A DNA stretch of 35,355 nucleotides from a virus: positions 1-35,355 of the IMG/VR virus record IMGVR_UViG_3300019889_000026. One strand, given 5' to 3'. The notes beneath the pieces were generated by a model. It had not been told where the DNA came from, searched no databases, and saw only the letters and a program-made list of their open reading frames with translations. A program made the position numbers and the translations under genes. This document shows positions 1 through 6,773 of the stretch, piece by piece; the first letter of the stretch is position 1; the number at the start of each line of letters is the position of its first letter.

Positions 1-266
1 CTCTCCTTTTAGACGCCGCAGTAAAACGACCGGGGGCCAATGAAATCAATGGCTTAGCTGGTCCGGCCGCAATGAAAGACGGGCGACCTCCAGCAGCCGC
101 CGCGCGCCATCAGCAGAAATTGGCGGTTTCCCTGGCCTTTCCAGGGCTCGGACATGGGCGCGGAAAATATTTCAGCGGCTCCAGCCCCGATTTTAACCCG
201 GGTTAAACCCGGATCTAACCCCCTCCGTGCTTGCGACGACCCCTCTGAGACCTTGAGGCCGACCGG
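1..266. other. leader region without a convincing gene
   Basis: No convincing gene is seen on either strand. The only open frame (from 154) has no family resemblance and runs into the methyltransferase. The stretch holds a small hairpin at 130-146 (CCCTGG, 5-nt loop, CCAGGG) and a 16-bp palindrome at 192-207. It is more AT-rich in places than the genes that follow. Its position ahead of a methyltransferase and terminase cluster would suit a promoter/operator region or a packaging (cos or pac) region, but no cos site can be recognised by eye. Confidence 0.5.
192..207. promoter_or_regulatory. perfect 16-bp palindrome, candidate operator
   Basis: TTTAACCCGGGTTAAA is a perfect palindrome about 60 bp upstream of the methyltransferase start. 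It is followed directly by partial copies of the same words (AAACCC, CTAACCCC). A dyad at this distance suits an operator for a dimeric regulator, possibly autoregulation of the methyltransferase-terminase operon. No promoter hexamers were securely found next to it, so the role is inferred. Confidence 0.4.
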
Positions 267-1589
267 ATGCCATCAGTCATCGAAGCCCAGCCGACCCGGC
301 CCTGGCCGGCGGACAAGGTCGAACGCTGGGATCTGACCCGGCTCGTGCCCTATGCCCGGAATGCCCGGAAGCACAGCGACGAGCAGGTTGGTCAGATCAT
401 GTCGGCGATCAGGGAGTGGGGCTGGACCAATCCGATCCTCGTGGACGAGGCCGGCGGCATCATCGCCGGGCACGGCCGGGTCATGGCGGCGCAGCGCCTG
501 GGGATGAAAGACGCCCCGGTCATGGTGGCGGTCGGCTGGACCGAGGCGCAGAAGCGCGCTTACGTCCTGGCCGACAACAAGCTCGCCGAGAACGCCGAGT
601 GGGACAAGGATCTGCTCAAGCTGGAGCTGGTCGACCTGGAGGCGATGGGCTTCGATCTGCCCCTGATGGGTTGGTCGGAGGAGGAGCTGGCAAAGCTGTC
701 GGGGGGCGGCAATTCGGGTCTCACGGACCCGGATCAAGTGCCAGAGGAGCCGGCGATACCGGCGACCCTGCCGGGCGACCTGTGGATCCTTGGCGGGCAC
801 CGCGTCGTCTGCGGCGATGCCACGGACGCCGACACGGTCGCCCGGCTCCTCGCCGGGGTGAAGCCGCATCTGATGGTCACGGACCCGCCCTATGGCGTGA
901 ACTACGACCCGGCTTGGCGCAACGGCATCGACATGGGCTTCAAGCGGGCCACCGGGAAGGTCATGAACGACGAGCGGGCGGACTGGGCGCCGGCCTGGGC
1001 TCTGTTCCCCGGCGAGGTCGCCTACGTCTGGCACGGCGGCGCCCATGCCCACACGGTCGCCGACAGCCTCGCGGCGGAAGGTTTCCAGCTCCGGTCGCAG
1101 ATCATCTGGGTCAAGCAGCACTTCGTGCTCTCCCGGGGCGACTACCATTGGATGCACGAGCCCTGCTGGTATGCCGTGCGCAAGGGCAAGACGGGCCACT
1201 ACTGCGGGGATCGGAAGCAGACCACGGTCTGGGCGATCTCGAACAACAACAGCTTCGGCAACCATGGTCACGAGAAGACATGGGATCACGGTACGCAAAA
1301 GCCGGTCGAGTGCATGCGCAGGCCCATCGAGAACAACAGCTCAAATGGGCAAGCCGTCTACGACCCCTTCCTCGGCAGCGGGACGACGATCATCGCGGCC
1401 GAGATGATGGGCCGGCTCGGCTACGGCCTGGAGCTGAACCCGGCCTACGTCGACGTGATCGTTAAGCGGTGGCAGGAGTTCACCGGCCAGTCTGCCCGGC
1501 TGGAAGGGACGAACGAGACGTTCGACGCCGTTACGGAGCGGCGGTCGCAGCCGCCGACGCATCCCGAGCTGGCGGCGACCCTCAACTGA
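267..1589 (+). CDS. ParB-domain-containing DNA methyltransferase (orphan)
   Basis: 440 aa. The N-terminal part (about residues 20-110) resembles a ParB/sulfiredoxin-like nuclease domain, with the IIAGHGR segment at 65-71. The C-terminal part (about 170-410) is a site-specific amino-methyltransferase: catalytic DPPY at 206-209, HGTQKPVE at 341-348 and the S-adenosylmethionine-binding DPFLGSGTT at 366-374. The catalytic motif precedes the SAM motif, as in beta-type N4-cytosine/N6-adenine enzymes. This ParB-methyltransferase architecture is common in phages and usually stands without a restriction enzyme, as here. It probably modifies phage DNA against host restriction or marks DNA near packaging; the target base is not determined. 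GAGG at 255-258 sits 8 nt before the ATG and supports this start. The terminase genes follow in the same direction. Confidence 0.93.
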   Translation: MPSVIEAQPTRPWPADKVERWDLTRLVPYARNARKHSDEQVGQIMSAIREWGWTNPILVDEAGGIIAGHGRVMAAQRLGMKDAPVMVAVGWTEAQKRAYVLADNKLAENAEWDKDLLKLELVDLEAMGFDLPLMGWSEEELAKLSGGGNSGLTDPDQVPEEPAIPATLPGDLWILGGHRVVCGDATDADTVARLLAGVKPHLMVTDPPYGVNYDPAWRNGIDMGFKRATGKVMNDERADWAPAWALFPGEVAYVWHGGAHAHTVADSLAAEGFQLRSQIIWVKQHFVLSRGDYHWMHEPCWYAVRKGKTGHYCGDRKQTTVWAISNNNSFGNHGHEKTWDHGTQKPVECMRRPIENNSSNGQAVYDPFLGSGTTIIAAEMMGRLGYGLELNPAYVDVIVKRWQEFTGQSARLEGTNETFDAVTERRSQPPTHPELAATLN

Positions 1590-1605
1590 AGCTCGGCCAG
1601 GCCGA

Positions 1606-2094
1606 ATGCAGAGCCGCCGACTCTCCCTGATCGAGGCCTGCACCTCAACGGCGATCGGATACATCGTCGCCCTCGCAACGCAGATCGTGGCCTTCCCGCT
1701 GGTCGGGCTTCACGCCAGCTTGGCGCAGAACGCCCTGATCGGCGTGATCTTCACGCTCGTTTCCCTCGCCCGATCGTATCTCGTCCGGCGGCTGTTCGAG
1801 ACCATCCATGAGCAAACTCCGATCCTCCGCCAAGCCGACCGCGCTCAAGCTGATCATGGGCAACCCGGGCAAGCGTCCGATCAACCCTCGGGAGCCCAAG
1901 CCGGAAAACCGCATCCCCGATCCCCCCGAGTGCCTGACCACGGTCGCCGCGATCGAATGGATGCGGGTCTCGGAGGAGCTGGGTGCCCTTGGGCTGCTGA
2001 CCGGCCTGGACCGGGCGGCGCTCGCTGCCTACTGCCAAGCCTATGGCCGCTGGGTGCAGGCGGAGAGTGCTATCGCGGAGATGGCGAAACGTGA
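1606..2094 (+). CDS. DUF7220-like small membrane protein with an abnormal extended C-terminus
   Basis: The first about 66 residues match the DUF7220 pattern: an N-terminal SRRLSLIEA segment, two hydrophobic stretches (about 13-35 and 42-57) and a closing YLVRRLFE. Family members usually end near here and sit just before terminase genes. In this sequence the frame stays open to 2094 and overlaps the small terminase by 287 bp, giving 162 aa. The extra residues, rich in G, P, R, A and D, look like an out-of-frame reading of the terminase gene. A TGA at 1809-1811, overlapping the terminase ATG as TGA/ATGA, would end the protein at normal length after a one-base shift. A small indel or sequencing error is therefore likely, although a genuine overprinted tail is possible. 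Function is unknown; the two hydrophobic segments suggest an inner-membrane protein. Confidence 0.7.
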   Translation: MQSRRLSLIEACTSTAIGYIVALATQIVAFPLVGLHASLAQNALIGVIFTLVSLARSYLVRRLFETIHEQTPILRQADRAQADHGQPGQASDQPSGAQAGKPHPRSPRVPDHGRRDRMDAGLGGAGCPWAADRPGPGGARCLLPSLWPLGAGGECYRGDGET

Positions 2095-2290
2095 CCTGTT
2101 GACCGGCGGTCTGATGATCAAGACCAGCAACGGGAACGCCATCCAGAACCCGCTCGTGGGCACCGCTCACAAGGCCGCTGCGGACATGGTCCGGTATGCC
2201 TGCGAATTCGGCATGACGCCGTCCGCCCGCTCGCGCATCGCCGCCGGCCCGCTGGACGACGGATCCAAGTTCGACGGCCTGCTTGCCTAA
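1808..2290 (+). CDS. terS: phage terminase small subunit, P27 family
   Basis: 160 aa. It has the P27-family hallmarks: an N-terminal LKLIMGNPGKRPIN segment (residues 14-27), then EPKPENRIPDPPECL, then a helical region with the LDRAALAAYCQAYGRW motif. This subunit recognises viral DNA and delivers it to the large terminase at the portal. The ATG overlaps the open frame of the preceding DUF7220 gene, and the stop overlaps the TTG start of the large subunit by 8 bp, as expected for coupled terminase genes. Length is normal for the family. Confidence 0.95.
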   Translation: MSKLRSSAKPTALKLIMGNPGKRPINPREPKPENRIPDPPECLTTVAAIEWMRVSEELGALGLLTGLDRAALAAYCQAYGRWVQAESAIAEMAKRDLLTGGLMIKTSNGNAIQNPLVGTAHKAAADMVRYACEFGMTPSARSRIAAGPLDDGSKFDGLLA

Positions 2291-3863
2291 TCTTCGGCGG
2301 TCGGCAGAGCGAGCCGAGCGGGTCCGCAAGTTCATCGAATGCCTGATCGTCCCGTCCGGCGTAGGCCAGGGCAGGCCGTTCCGGCTGCGGCCTTTCCAGC
2401 GCCGGTTCGTCCAGGCGATCTATGAGCCCCACACCTTCAAGGGGCGGAAGTGGCGGCGCGTCGTCCGGCGCGGCATCCTTTCGATCGCCCGGAAGAACGG
2501 AAAGACGGCCCTGATCGCCGCCCTGGTGCTGGCCCACCTGGCCGGCCCCGAGGCGGTCCGAAACGGCGAGATCTACAGCGCCGCCAACGAGCGCGAGCAG
2601 GCGGCGCAGGTCTTCAAAGTCTGCCGCCAGATGATCGAGGCGGATCCCGAGCTGAAGCGCCGAGCCCAGCTTGAGATCGTGGAGAGCACGAAGACGATCG
2701 TCAGCCGGAAGAACGGCAGCCTGTACCGGGCAATCTCGGCCGAGGCCGGGACCAAGATGGGGCTCAACCCGAGCGTCGTCGTTTATGACGAGCTGGCGCA
2801 GAGCAAGAACCGGGCTCTCTACGATGCCCTCGACAGCGGCATGGGCGCCCGTGAGGAGCCCCTGTTCATCGTCATCTCGACGCAGAGCAATGATCCGACC
2901 CATGTCCTTTCGCAACTGATCGATGACGGGCTCCGGGCCGAAGACCCCACGATCGTCTGCCACCTCTACGCCCTGCCCGACGACGTCGAAGACATTTACG
3001 ACGAGAGCGTCTGGCCGCTCGCAAATCCGGCTCTGGACGACTTCCGGTCGCTGGAGGATATGCGCGCGGCTGCGGCACGGGCGTCCCGTATGCCATCGTT
3101 CGAGAGCACCTTCCGCAACCTCTACCTGAACCAACGGGTCGACAGCCAAAGCCCCCTGATCCCCCGCTCGGAATGGGAGGCCTGCCTGAGCGACGAGGGC
3201 CTCCAGCCCGGCGAGCGGATCTATCTCGCGCTCGACCTTTCCAGCACGACCGACCTGACGGCCCTGGTGGCCTGCTCGGCGGACAGCGGCGACCGTGTAG
3301 CGGCTTGGTTCTGGAAGCCCGGAGGCCTGATCAAGGAGCACGAGCTTCGGGACCGGGCGCCCTACAGCCTATGGAAGGACCAGGGGTGGATTGATGCTCC
3401 GCCAGGCCGAGCCATCGACTACGGCTACGTCGCCGAGCGCATCGCCGAGATCGCCCACGACTACGACGTGGTCGGGCTGGCCTACGACCGATGGCGCATC
3501 AAGGATCTGCTCCGGGAGTTCGATCGCATCGGGCTCCGGGGCTACACCGACGACGACAAGCCCATCCCCGGCGCCCTGCGGCTCTGCCCATGGGGCCAGG
3601 GCTTCCGGGACATGAGCCCCGCAATCGACGCCTGGGAGATCTCCATCCTCCAGCGGCGGTTCGCCCACAACGGCAACCCGGTCCTCGCCTTCTGCGTCGC
3701 CAACGCCATGGCGGTCCAAGACCCGGCCGGGAACCGCAAGCTGGACAAGAGCGCGACCCGGTTCCGGATCGACGGCGCGGTCGCCTGCGCCATGGCGGTC
3801 GGGCTCAAGGCCCGGGACCTTCAGCGGGTCGTGATCCCGTCCTACCAAATGCTTTTCGTCTAG
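2283..3863 (+). CDS. terL: phage terminase large subunit
   Basis: 526 aa from a TTG start that overlaps the end of terS by 8 bp. The N-terminal ATPase has a Walker A-like SIARKNGKT (residues 67-75) and Walker B VVVYDE (165-170), with FIVISTQ as the coupling segment (195-201). The C-terminal nuclease has the acidic residues expected for an RNase H fold: D318 in LALDLSS, D402 in LAYDRW and D498 in RIDGAVA. The protein translocates and cuts concatemeric phage DNA into the prohead. Order and length match the HK97-type Terminase_1 family paired with P27 small subunits. No good ATG exists near the N-terminus, and TTG gives a full-length family match. It is followed after 8 bp by the Acb2-like gene, whose ribosome site overlaps the stop codon. 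Confidence 0.95.
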   Translation: MPNLRRSAERAERVRKFIECLIVPSGVGQGRPFRLRPFQRRFVQAIYEPHTFKGRKWRRVVRRGILSIARKNGKTALIAALVLAHLAGPEAVRNGEIYSAANEREQAAQVFKVCRQMIEADPELKRRAQLEIVESTKTIVSRKNGSLYRAISAEAGTKMGLNPSVVVYDELAQSKNRALYDALDSGMGAREEPLFIVISTQSNDPTHVLSQLIDDGLRAEDPTIVCHLYALPDDVEDIYDESVWPLANPALDDFRSLEDMRAAAARASRMPSFESTFRNLYLNQRVDSQSPLIPRSEWEACLSDEGLQPGERIYLALDLSSTTDLTALVACSADSGDRVAAWFWKPGGLIKEHELRDRAPYSLWKDQGWIDAPPGRAIDYGYVAERIAEIAHDYDVVGLAYDRWRIKDLLREFDRIGLRGYTDDDKPIPGALRLCPWGQGFRDMSPAIDAWEISILQRRFAHNGNPVLAFCVANAMAVQDPAGNRKLDKSATRFRIDGAVACAMAVGLKARDLQRVVIPSYQMLFV

Positions 3864-3871
3864 GAGCGACC

Positions 3872-4129
3872 ATGGCCGAGACCTTCGACAGCACCTCCGA
3901 TCGGCGCACCGTCAACAACGTGATGCGCCATTCCTACCGGGTGCTTTCCGATGACGAGAAAGCGCAGATGGAAATGGTCAAGGATCTCGGTCTCGAGTTC
4001 CTGAATTGCCTGCACGGCATCGGCCAGACCAGCCCGGAGGGCGACCGGCAAGGCTCCCGCGAGCTGAGCCTCGCGCAGACCAAGATCGAAGAGGCCGTGT
4101 TCTGGGCCTGCAAGCACGTCACCCGGTAG
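3872..4129 (+). CDS. Acb2/Tad1-type hairpin-domain protein, candidate anti-CBASS sponge
   Basis: 85 aa. The segments SYRVLSDDEKAQM (residues 21-33) and SRELSLAQTKIEEAVFWACK (62-81), followed by HVT, match the small helical hairpin family (DUF7681, Acb2/Tad1 hairpin). Characterised members form oligomers that bind cyclic oligonucleotide messengers and so blunt CBASS or Thoeris signalling. The N-terminal 20 residues are probably a variable extension. AGGAG at 3862-3866 overlaps the large terminase stop and gives a strong start at 3872. The gene sits between packaging and capsid genes and is followed by an unusual 18-bp inverted repeat. Family membership is by remembered pattern, not a search. 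Ligand and activity are inferred; many family members remain untested. Confidence 0.8.
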   Translation: MAETFDSTSDRRTVNNVMRHSYRVLSDDEKAQMEMVKDLGLEFLNCLHGIGQTSPEGDRQGSRELSLAQTKIEEAVFWACKHVTR

Positions 4130-4157
4130 CCGCCGGTCATAGGAAATCACTGATCGC

Positions 4158-4203
4158 GTTACCGATCGTCGGCAACTCCTCCGGTTTGCCGACGATCGGT
4201 AAC
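4158..4203. repeat. perfect 18-bp inverted repeat, 10-nt loop
   Basis: The arms at 4158-4175 and 4186-4203 are exact reverse complements and flank a pyrimidine-rich 10-nt loop. No T-run follows, so it is not a classical terminator. As RNA it would form a long stem suited to RNase III-type processing or attenuation between the Acb2-like gene and the capsid gene. As DNA it could be an operator. The role is inferred from position only. Confidence 0.85.
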
Positions 4204-4233
4204 ACGCAGTAACCGCCGGTGCGACCGGCGGCT

Positions 4234-4258
4234 GGGGCGGCCTTCGGGTCGCCCCTTT
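4234..4258 (+). terminator. UUCG-capped GC hairpin before the capsid gene
   Basis: GGGGCGGCC pairs with GGTCGCCCC (one G-U pair) around a TTCG tetraloop at 4234-4255, followed by TTTCGTTT. The shape is that of a weak intrinsic terminator or a 5-prime mRNA stabiliser. A second short dyad, CCGCCGGT/ACCGGCGG, lies just upstream at 4213-4231. The T-run is short, so readthrough into the capsid gene or an mRNA-end role is as likely as termination. Confidence 0.5.
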
Positions 4259-4275
4259 CGTTTGGGGAGCCGTCC

Positions 4276-6222
4276 ATGCCGAAACTCGATCGGGCCTATA
4301 GCGTCCTCACGGTGCGCTCGGTCAACGACGAAGCGCGCGTCATTGAGGGCATCGCCTCGACGCCCCGGCCTGACCGCATCGGCGACGTGGTCGAGCCCAT
4401 GGGCGCCAAGTTCGCCCTGCCGATGCCCCTACTCTGGCAGCACAACGCATCGCAGCCGGTCGGGCATGTCGAGTTCGCCAAGCCGACCAAGGACGGCATT
4501 CCCTTCCGCGCTGTGATCGCCCGCATCACCGACCCCGGGATCCTCAAGGACCGTGTGGACGAGGCCTGGCAGAGCGTTAAGGCCGGCCTCGTGCGGGCCG
4601 TGAGCATCGGCTTCCGCGCCCTGGACCGCGAGTTCATCGAAGGCGGGACGCGCTTCAAGACGTGGGAATGGTTGGAGCTGTCACTCGTGACGATCCCGGC
4701 CAATGCCGACGCAACCATAGACACCATTCGATCGGTCGACACCGAGGTCCGGGCCGCGACAGGCCATTCGGATCTCTCGGTCGGCCAGACCGTGCAGCCC
4801 GGCGCCTCGGGAACCCTGAAACAGACCGCGAAGAAAGGGGCCAAGGCTATGCCGAGGACCATCGCAGAACAGATCTCTTCTTTCGAGGCGACTCGCGCCG
4901 CGAAGGCCGCCCGGATGGGCGACATCATGAACAAGGCCGGCGAGGAGGAAGCGACCCTCGATCAGGCTCAGGAGGATGAGTACGACGGGCTCGCCGACGA
5001 CGTGAAGTCGATCGACGCCCATCTCGTCCGCCTCCACAATCAGGAGGCCGTCAACGCCCTGGCCGCCAAGCCGGTCATCGTGACCGACTCCCGGTCCGCA
5101 GCCGACGCCCGCTCGCAGAGCCCGATCGTCATCGTCCGCGACGTGAAGCTGCCCCCGGGCATCGAGTTCGCCCGCTACGTCAAGACCCTGGCCGCTGCCA
5201 AGGGTAACCCGCAGCAGGCGTTGGAGATCGCCCGGAACATCTACCCGGACAATCCCCGCATCCACAACGTGCTCAAGGCCGCCGTGGCCGCCGGCACGAC
5301 CACCGATCCGACTTGGGCTGGCCCGCTGGTCGATTACCAGACCTTCGCGGGCGACTTCATCGAGTTCCTGCGCCCGACCACGATCATCGGCAAGTTCGGC
5401 GCGGGTGGCATCCCCTCGCTGTTCAACGTGCCCTTCAACATCAAGATCCCGGCTCAGACCAGCGGCGGCAATGCCTACTGGGTCGGCGAGGGCAAGCCGA
5501 AGCCCCTGACCAAGTTCGACTTTGACCAGATCGAGCTGCGCTGGGCCAAGGTCGCGGCGATCTCCGTCCTGACCGAGGAACTGGTGCGCTTCTCCAACCC
5601 CTCGGCCGACACCCTGGTCCGCAACGCCCTCGCCGATGCGATCCGGGCGCGGCTGGACCTGGACTTCGTTGACCCGGCCAAGGCGGCTGCGGCCAATGTG
5701 AGCCCGGCGTCGATCACCAACGGCGTCGCCGGCATCGCCTCGACCGGCGATGTCGCCTCGGATCTCGACGCGCTGTATACCGCCTTCATCACCGCCAACC
5801 TCTCGACGGCGAACGCGGTCTTCATCATGTCCGAGATCCTCGCCCAGCAGATCGCTCGGGTGAAGACCCCGCTCGGGCAGCCGGAGTTCCCGGGGATCGG
5901 CCCGAAGGGCGGCTCTCTGGAGGGCGTGCCGGTCATCACCTCGCAGTATGCCCCGGCCGGGAACATCATCCTGGTCGCGGCGGATCAGATCTACCTCGCC
6001 GACGATGGGCAGGTTGTGATCGACGCCAGCCGCGAGGCTTCCCTGGAGATGCTCGACAACCCGACCAACTCCAGCTCGCCGACCGTTGCCGCGACCTCGC
6101 TGGTCTCGCTGTGGCAGACCAACTCGATCGGCCTGCGCGCCGAGCGGTTCATCAACTGGCAGAAGCGCCGGGTCGACTCCGTGGCCCGCATCACCGGGGC
6201 CAGCTACACCCCGACCACCTGA
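4276..6222 (+). CDS. prohead protease-major capsid protein fusion (HK97 type)
   Basis: 648 aa. Residues about 1-155 form an HK97-family prohead protease: EGIASTP near the start, catalytic His56 in LLWQHN, catalytic Ser110 in RAVSIGF and the conserved WLELSLVTIPAN (132-143). A linker (about 156-191) leads to a major capsid protein. Residues 192-265 look like the acidic coiled scaffolding (delta) domain of capsid precursors. About 330-648 look like the HK97 capsid fold, with the typical VPFNIKIPAQ, AYWVGEGKPKP and late LVSLWQTNSIGLRAERFINW segments. The start at 4276 is chosen because GGGGAG lies 7 nt upstream and the protease begins there; the open frame extends further upstream through the hairpin. 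Met192 (codon at 4849) is preceded by AAAGGGG and may give a separate capsid protein. The product self-assembles into the icosahedral shell. Confidence 0.93.
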   Translation: MPKLDRAYSVLTVRSVNDEARVIEGIASTPRPDRIGDVVEPMGAKFALPMPLLWQHNASQPVGHVEFAKPTKDGIPFRAVIARITDPGILKDRVDEAWQSVKAGLVRAVSIGFRALDREFIEGGTRFKTWEWLELSLVTIPANADATIDTIRSVDTEVRAATGHSDLSVGQTVQPGASGTLKQTAKKGAKAMPRTIAEQISSFEATRAAKAARMGDIMNKAGEEEATLDQAQEDEYDGLADDVKSIDAHLVRLHNQEAVNALAAKPVIVTDSRSAADARSQSPIVIVRDVKLPPGIEFARYVKTLAAAKGNPQQALEIARNIYPDNPRIHNVLKAAVAAGTTTDPTWAGPLVDYQTFAGDFIEFLRPTTIIGKFGAGGIPSLFNVPFNIKIPAQTSGGNAYWVGEGKPKPLTKFDFDQIELRWAKVAAISVLTEELVRFSNPSADTLVRNALADAIRARLDLDFVDPAKAAAANVSPASITNGVAGIASTGDVASDLDALYTAFITANLSTANAVFIMSEILAQQIARVKTPLGQPEFPGIGPKGGSLEGVPVITSQYAPAGNIILVAADQIYLADDGQVVIDASREASLEMLDNPTNSSSPTVAATSLVSLWQTNSIGLRAERFINWQKRRVDSVARITGASYTPTT

Positions 6223-6224
6223 TC

Positions 6225-6773
6225 GTGATCTTCCACTCTACCCCCTGGCAGACCGGGAACATCGGCGGAGGCCTCAACGCCTTCGTCGATCTCCTTCCCG
6301 ACGATGCCTGGGTCTGCCTACGCGATGGCGACACCCTTTGGCTGTCGCCGAGCTGGGGCGAGCAGGTTGAGCAGGTCGTGGCCGCGCACGGAGATGCCTT
6401 CTCCGTGATCGGGGCCATGACCAATCGGCTGCGCTCGCCCCTTCAGCTCCATGGCGGCCTCTTCAGCGACGAGGCCGACATCGGGCGCCACCGGGACATC
6501 GCTCTCCAACGCTGGGAAGAGCACGGCCCCCTCGTCCAGCCGCTCCGCGCGGGCGTCCTGGCCGGCATGTGCCTGATCTTCCCGAAGCGGGTCTGGCGGG
6601 CGCACCCCTTCGTTGAGCGGTCGCTCCTGTTCGATCAGCGGTTCTGCGGCGACGTGCGGGCGGCCGGCGGCCAGCTCGGGGTCGCGCTGGGCCTGTACCT
6701 GTTCCACCTTTACCGCTGGGGCCGGCGCAACCCCTACAGCTCTGTGGGCCACCTGGCCGGCGCCACCGAATGA
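6225..6773 (+). CDS. glycosyltransferase-like protein (GT-A type)
   Basis: 182 aa from a GTG two bases after the capsid stop. No ATG is available before residue 65, and this start gives a natural first strand VIFHSTPW. It looks like a short GT2/GT-A sugar transferase: DDAWVCLRDGD (residues 26-36) carries a DxD-like metal site at D34/D36, and AGMCLIFPKRVW (113-124) resembles the acceptor-side loop of these enzymes. It would transfer a sugar from a nucleotide donor to an acceptor, perhaps a virion protein given its place between capsid and portal genes. The ribosome site is poor, suggesting translation coupled to the capsid gene. It overlaps the next glycosyltransferase by 4 bp. Substrate is unknown. 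Confidence 0.65.
   Translation: MIFHSTPWQTGNIGGGLNAFVDLLPDDAWVCLRDGDTLWLSPSWGEQVEQVVAAHGDAFSVIGAMTNRLRSPLQLHGGLFSDEADIGRHRDIALQRWEEHGPLVQPLRAGVLAGMCLIFPKRVWRAHPFVERSLLFDQRFCGDVRAAGGQLGVALGLYLFHLYRWGRRNPYSSVGHLAGATE

Noticed and set aside
2118-3341. 407-aa reverse-strand frame opposite terL
   Set aside because: No family resemblance; terL motifs on the forward strand explain the region.
3491-4129. Extended frame reading through the end of terL into the Acb2-like gene
   Set aside because: The region before 3872 is the terL coding sequence in another frame; the ribosome site and family match begin at 3872.
4219-4275. Longer start for the protease-capsid fusion
   Set aside because: The extension runs through the hairpin and reads as non-protein-like; GGGGAG before 4276 is a better start.
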